From assembly GCA_025351355.1 (NCBI GenBank), contig JANXWC010000080.1, positions 1-64,000 of the forward strand: DNA of 64,000 nucleotides, read 5' to 3'. A program made the position numbers and the translations under genes. This document shows positions 63,056 through 64,000 of this stretch, one piece after another; the stretch's first letter is position 1; every line of letters begins with the position of its first letter. This DNA is from Hyphomicrobiaceae bacterium. Its GTDB lineage: Bacteria > Pseudomonadota > Alphaproteobacteria > Rhizobiales > Hyphomicrobiaceae. Below the pieces are notes generated by a model. That model had not been told where the DNA came from. It ran no database searches and saw only the letters and a program-made list of their open reading frames with translations.

Positions 63056-63985
63056 TCACCTTTGCGCAGGGCTGCACGACGCGCGTTTCATGATGGCACG
63101 GGCGATGCCCTCGAACGCGACCCCCTTGATCGGCGCTCTGATCACGACGAGACCCTCCGTGTCGGGACTTGTCACCTGTCCCAAATCCACATCAGTCTTG
63201 CGCACACCGGGCGTCAACGACGCGATCCTGTCGCTTGCCGCCGACAACGTGAACGCGACCGGCACCGCTCGCTGGCTTTGACCGGGAGTGGCGTAGAAGT
63301 TATCGCCGGCCCGCGTGTAAAGCGCAAGCGACCAACCGATTTCCGGCAGCACCGCCTTCACCTCGACCGACCCGCCGCCGAGATCAAACCGGCACATCGC
63401 GTAGAGCATGTCCGGAGAGAGAAATGGCAGCAGTTGCGTCGCCGGTGACTGAGACGGTAGCACGACGATGGAATTCGCAGGTAATACCGCCCGCAATTGC
63501 CGAAAGGCGCTGCCGGTGCCTAATGCGGTAATCGCAAACGTCGTCGCGATGTGGATGATGCCACCGGCCAGCAGTGCTGTCAGAATATGACCGGGCGCAA
63601 ATACGGACGGCTGCTTGACGGCACGTTGAACCGACACGGTCGTAATATCGGACACCGCAATTTCCGTGCGCCCTGTCGTAGCCGATGCCGGACCCGGCTG
63701 TGCCGCCGGAACGACACGTATGATCTTGTCGATGGTCGTGCCGATATTGATTCCGGCACGGCGGCCATGCTTGACCAAGCCTTCCCGCAGTTCGGGAGAC
63801 AGGCGAGGCACGGATATTTTTCCCAACAATGGCCATGCCGGACGTCCGTGCGGCAGGCGGTCGGCAACCGCACCGCGGGCACCTGCCAATGCACTGCGTA
63901 GGGCACCCTGAACTTTGCCCGGCAGGCGCTGACGCAGGTGCTGCAGGCGGAGCGATAGGCCAGTCGGCCCGTAGGTTGTAAGCAT
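63056..63985 (-). CDS. DUF1254-like membrane protein (start may lie beyond the window)
   Basis: At least 309 residues. The C-terminal half (from about 133) has one membrane helix (TALLAGGIIHIATTFAITAL) and a domain with MCRFDLGGGSVEVKA, SLALYTRAGDNFYA and GLVVIRAPIKG. This pattern is that of small rhizobial DUF1254/COG5402-type membrane proteins, recalled from memory. The N-terminal 130 residues are basic and Pro/Ala-rich, unlike that family. The frame is still open at the window edge, so the true start may be upstream. Confidence 0.6.
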   Translation of the reverse strand: MLTTYGPTGLSLRLQHLRQRLPGKVQGALRSALAGARGAVADRLPHGRPAWPLLGKISVPRLSPELREGLVKHGRRAGINIGTTIDKIIRVVPAAQPGPASATTGRTEIAVSDITTVSVQRAVKQPSVFAPGHILTALLAGGIIHIATTFAITALGTGSAFRQLRAVLPANSIVVLPSQSPATQLLPFLSPDMLYAMCRFDLGGGSVEVKAVLPEIGWSLALYTRAGDNFYATPGQSQRAVPVAFTLSAASDRIASLTPGVRKTDVDLGQVTSPDTEGLVVIRAPIKGVAFEGIARAIMKRASCSPAQR

Positions 63986-64000
63986 CGGTGCGGGCAGGTC

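Noticed and set aside
1-64000. CRISPR arrays, tRNA/rRNA genes, prophage or insertion-sequence genes
   Set aside because: Looked for in gaps on both strands; no regularly spaced repeats, tRNA cloverleaf, ribosomal RNA stretch or transposase was seen. Repeats found are short palindromic units.

Overview
The window looks like chromosomal DNA of an alphaproteobacterium, most likely Hyphomicrobiales close to the Bradyrhizobium/Xanthobacteraceae group. Supporting signs are high GC, an aa3 oxidase locus in the order ctaC-ctaD-ctaB-coxF-ctaG-ctaE, an IalB-family protein, a 329-residue S2 with the long alphaproteobacterial C-terminal part, many short palindromic intergenic repeats, and ATGA/GTGA-coupled operons. 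No rRNA, tRNA, CRISPR array, prophage or insertion sequence was seen. This is inference from gene content; no phylogeny was run.

Layout. 0.1-1.4 kb: an unknown small gene and an NADP-type MDR oxidoreductase, both minus. 1.7-10.1 kb: a plus-strand sulfate-ester operon with two tandem formylglycine sulfatases, a formylglycine-generating-enzyme homologue, and a NitT/TauT-type ABC importer (binding protein, ATPase, permease). 10.3-11.4 kb: a zinc alcohol dehydrogenase, minus. 11.6-19.3 kb: the most unusual part. It holds a 1345-residue protein joining two rhodanese domains, a YidC/Oxa1-like membrane domain and a PPDK/PEP-synthase-like phosphotransferase; a divergent 27-residue membrane peptide with a strong ribosome binding site; a PstS-like periplasmic binding protein; and a membrane GGDEF-EAL protein. 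19.4-24.9 kb: a complete Opp/Dpp-type ABC importer, followed by an orphan NitT/TauT binding protein, phosphatidylserine decarboxylase, a 64-residue exported protein, an internally duplicated TerB-like protein and IalB.

29.4-36.1 kb: the cytochrome c oxidase cluster, split after ctaD by a terminator and a MazF-type toxin-antitoxin pair. 36.2-42.1 kb: TraB/GumN protein, XerC, MaoC-like protein, a HigBA-type pair, a TfoX-like protein and a D-threonine-aldolase-like PLP enzyme. 42.4-44.5 kb: rpsB-tsf. 44.7-52.4 kb: BKACE enzyme, orphan UgpB-like binding protein, nitronate monooxygenase, molybdopterin oxidoreductase, acetyltransferase and gpmA. 52.8-57.4 kb: a Cys-rich/coiled-coil exported protein, MoxR ATPase, serB and miaA. 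57.4-62.8 kb: the acetolactate synthase subunits ilvB and ilvN, separated by AbrB/PIN and FitAB-type toxin-antitoxin pairs and a GST, then a TMEM175-like channel. The window ends in a DUF1254-like membrane protein that may run past the edge.

How parts work together: the first operon plausibly imports organosulfates and hydrolyses them in the cytoplasm with sulfatases activated by the FGE encoded beside them. The cta genes give the terminal oxidase plus heme A/copper assembly. The ilv pair makes branched-chain precursors. Four type II toxin-antitoxin pairs sit next to or inside housekeeping operons, each with a visible operator-like repeat upstream. The rhodanese-YidC-phosphotransferase locus is the best candidate for an undescribed system.
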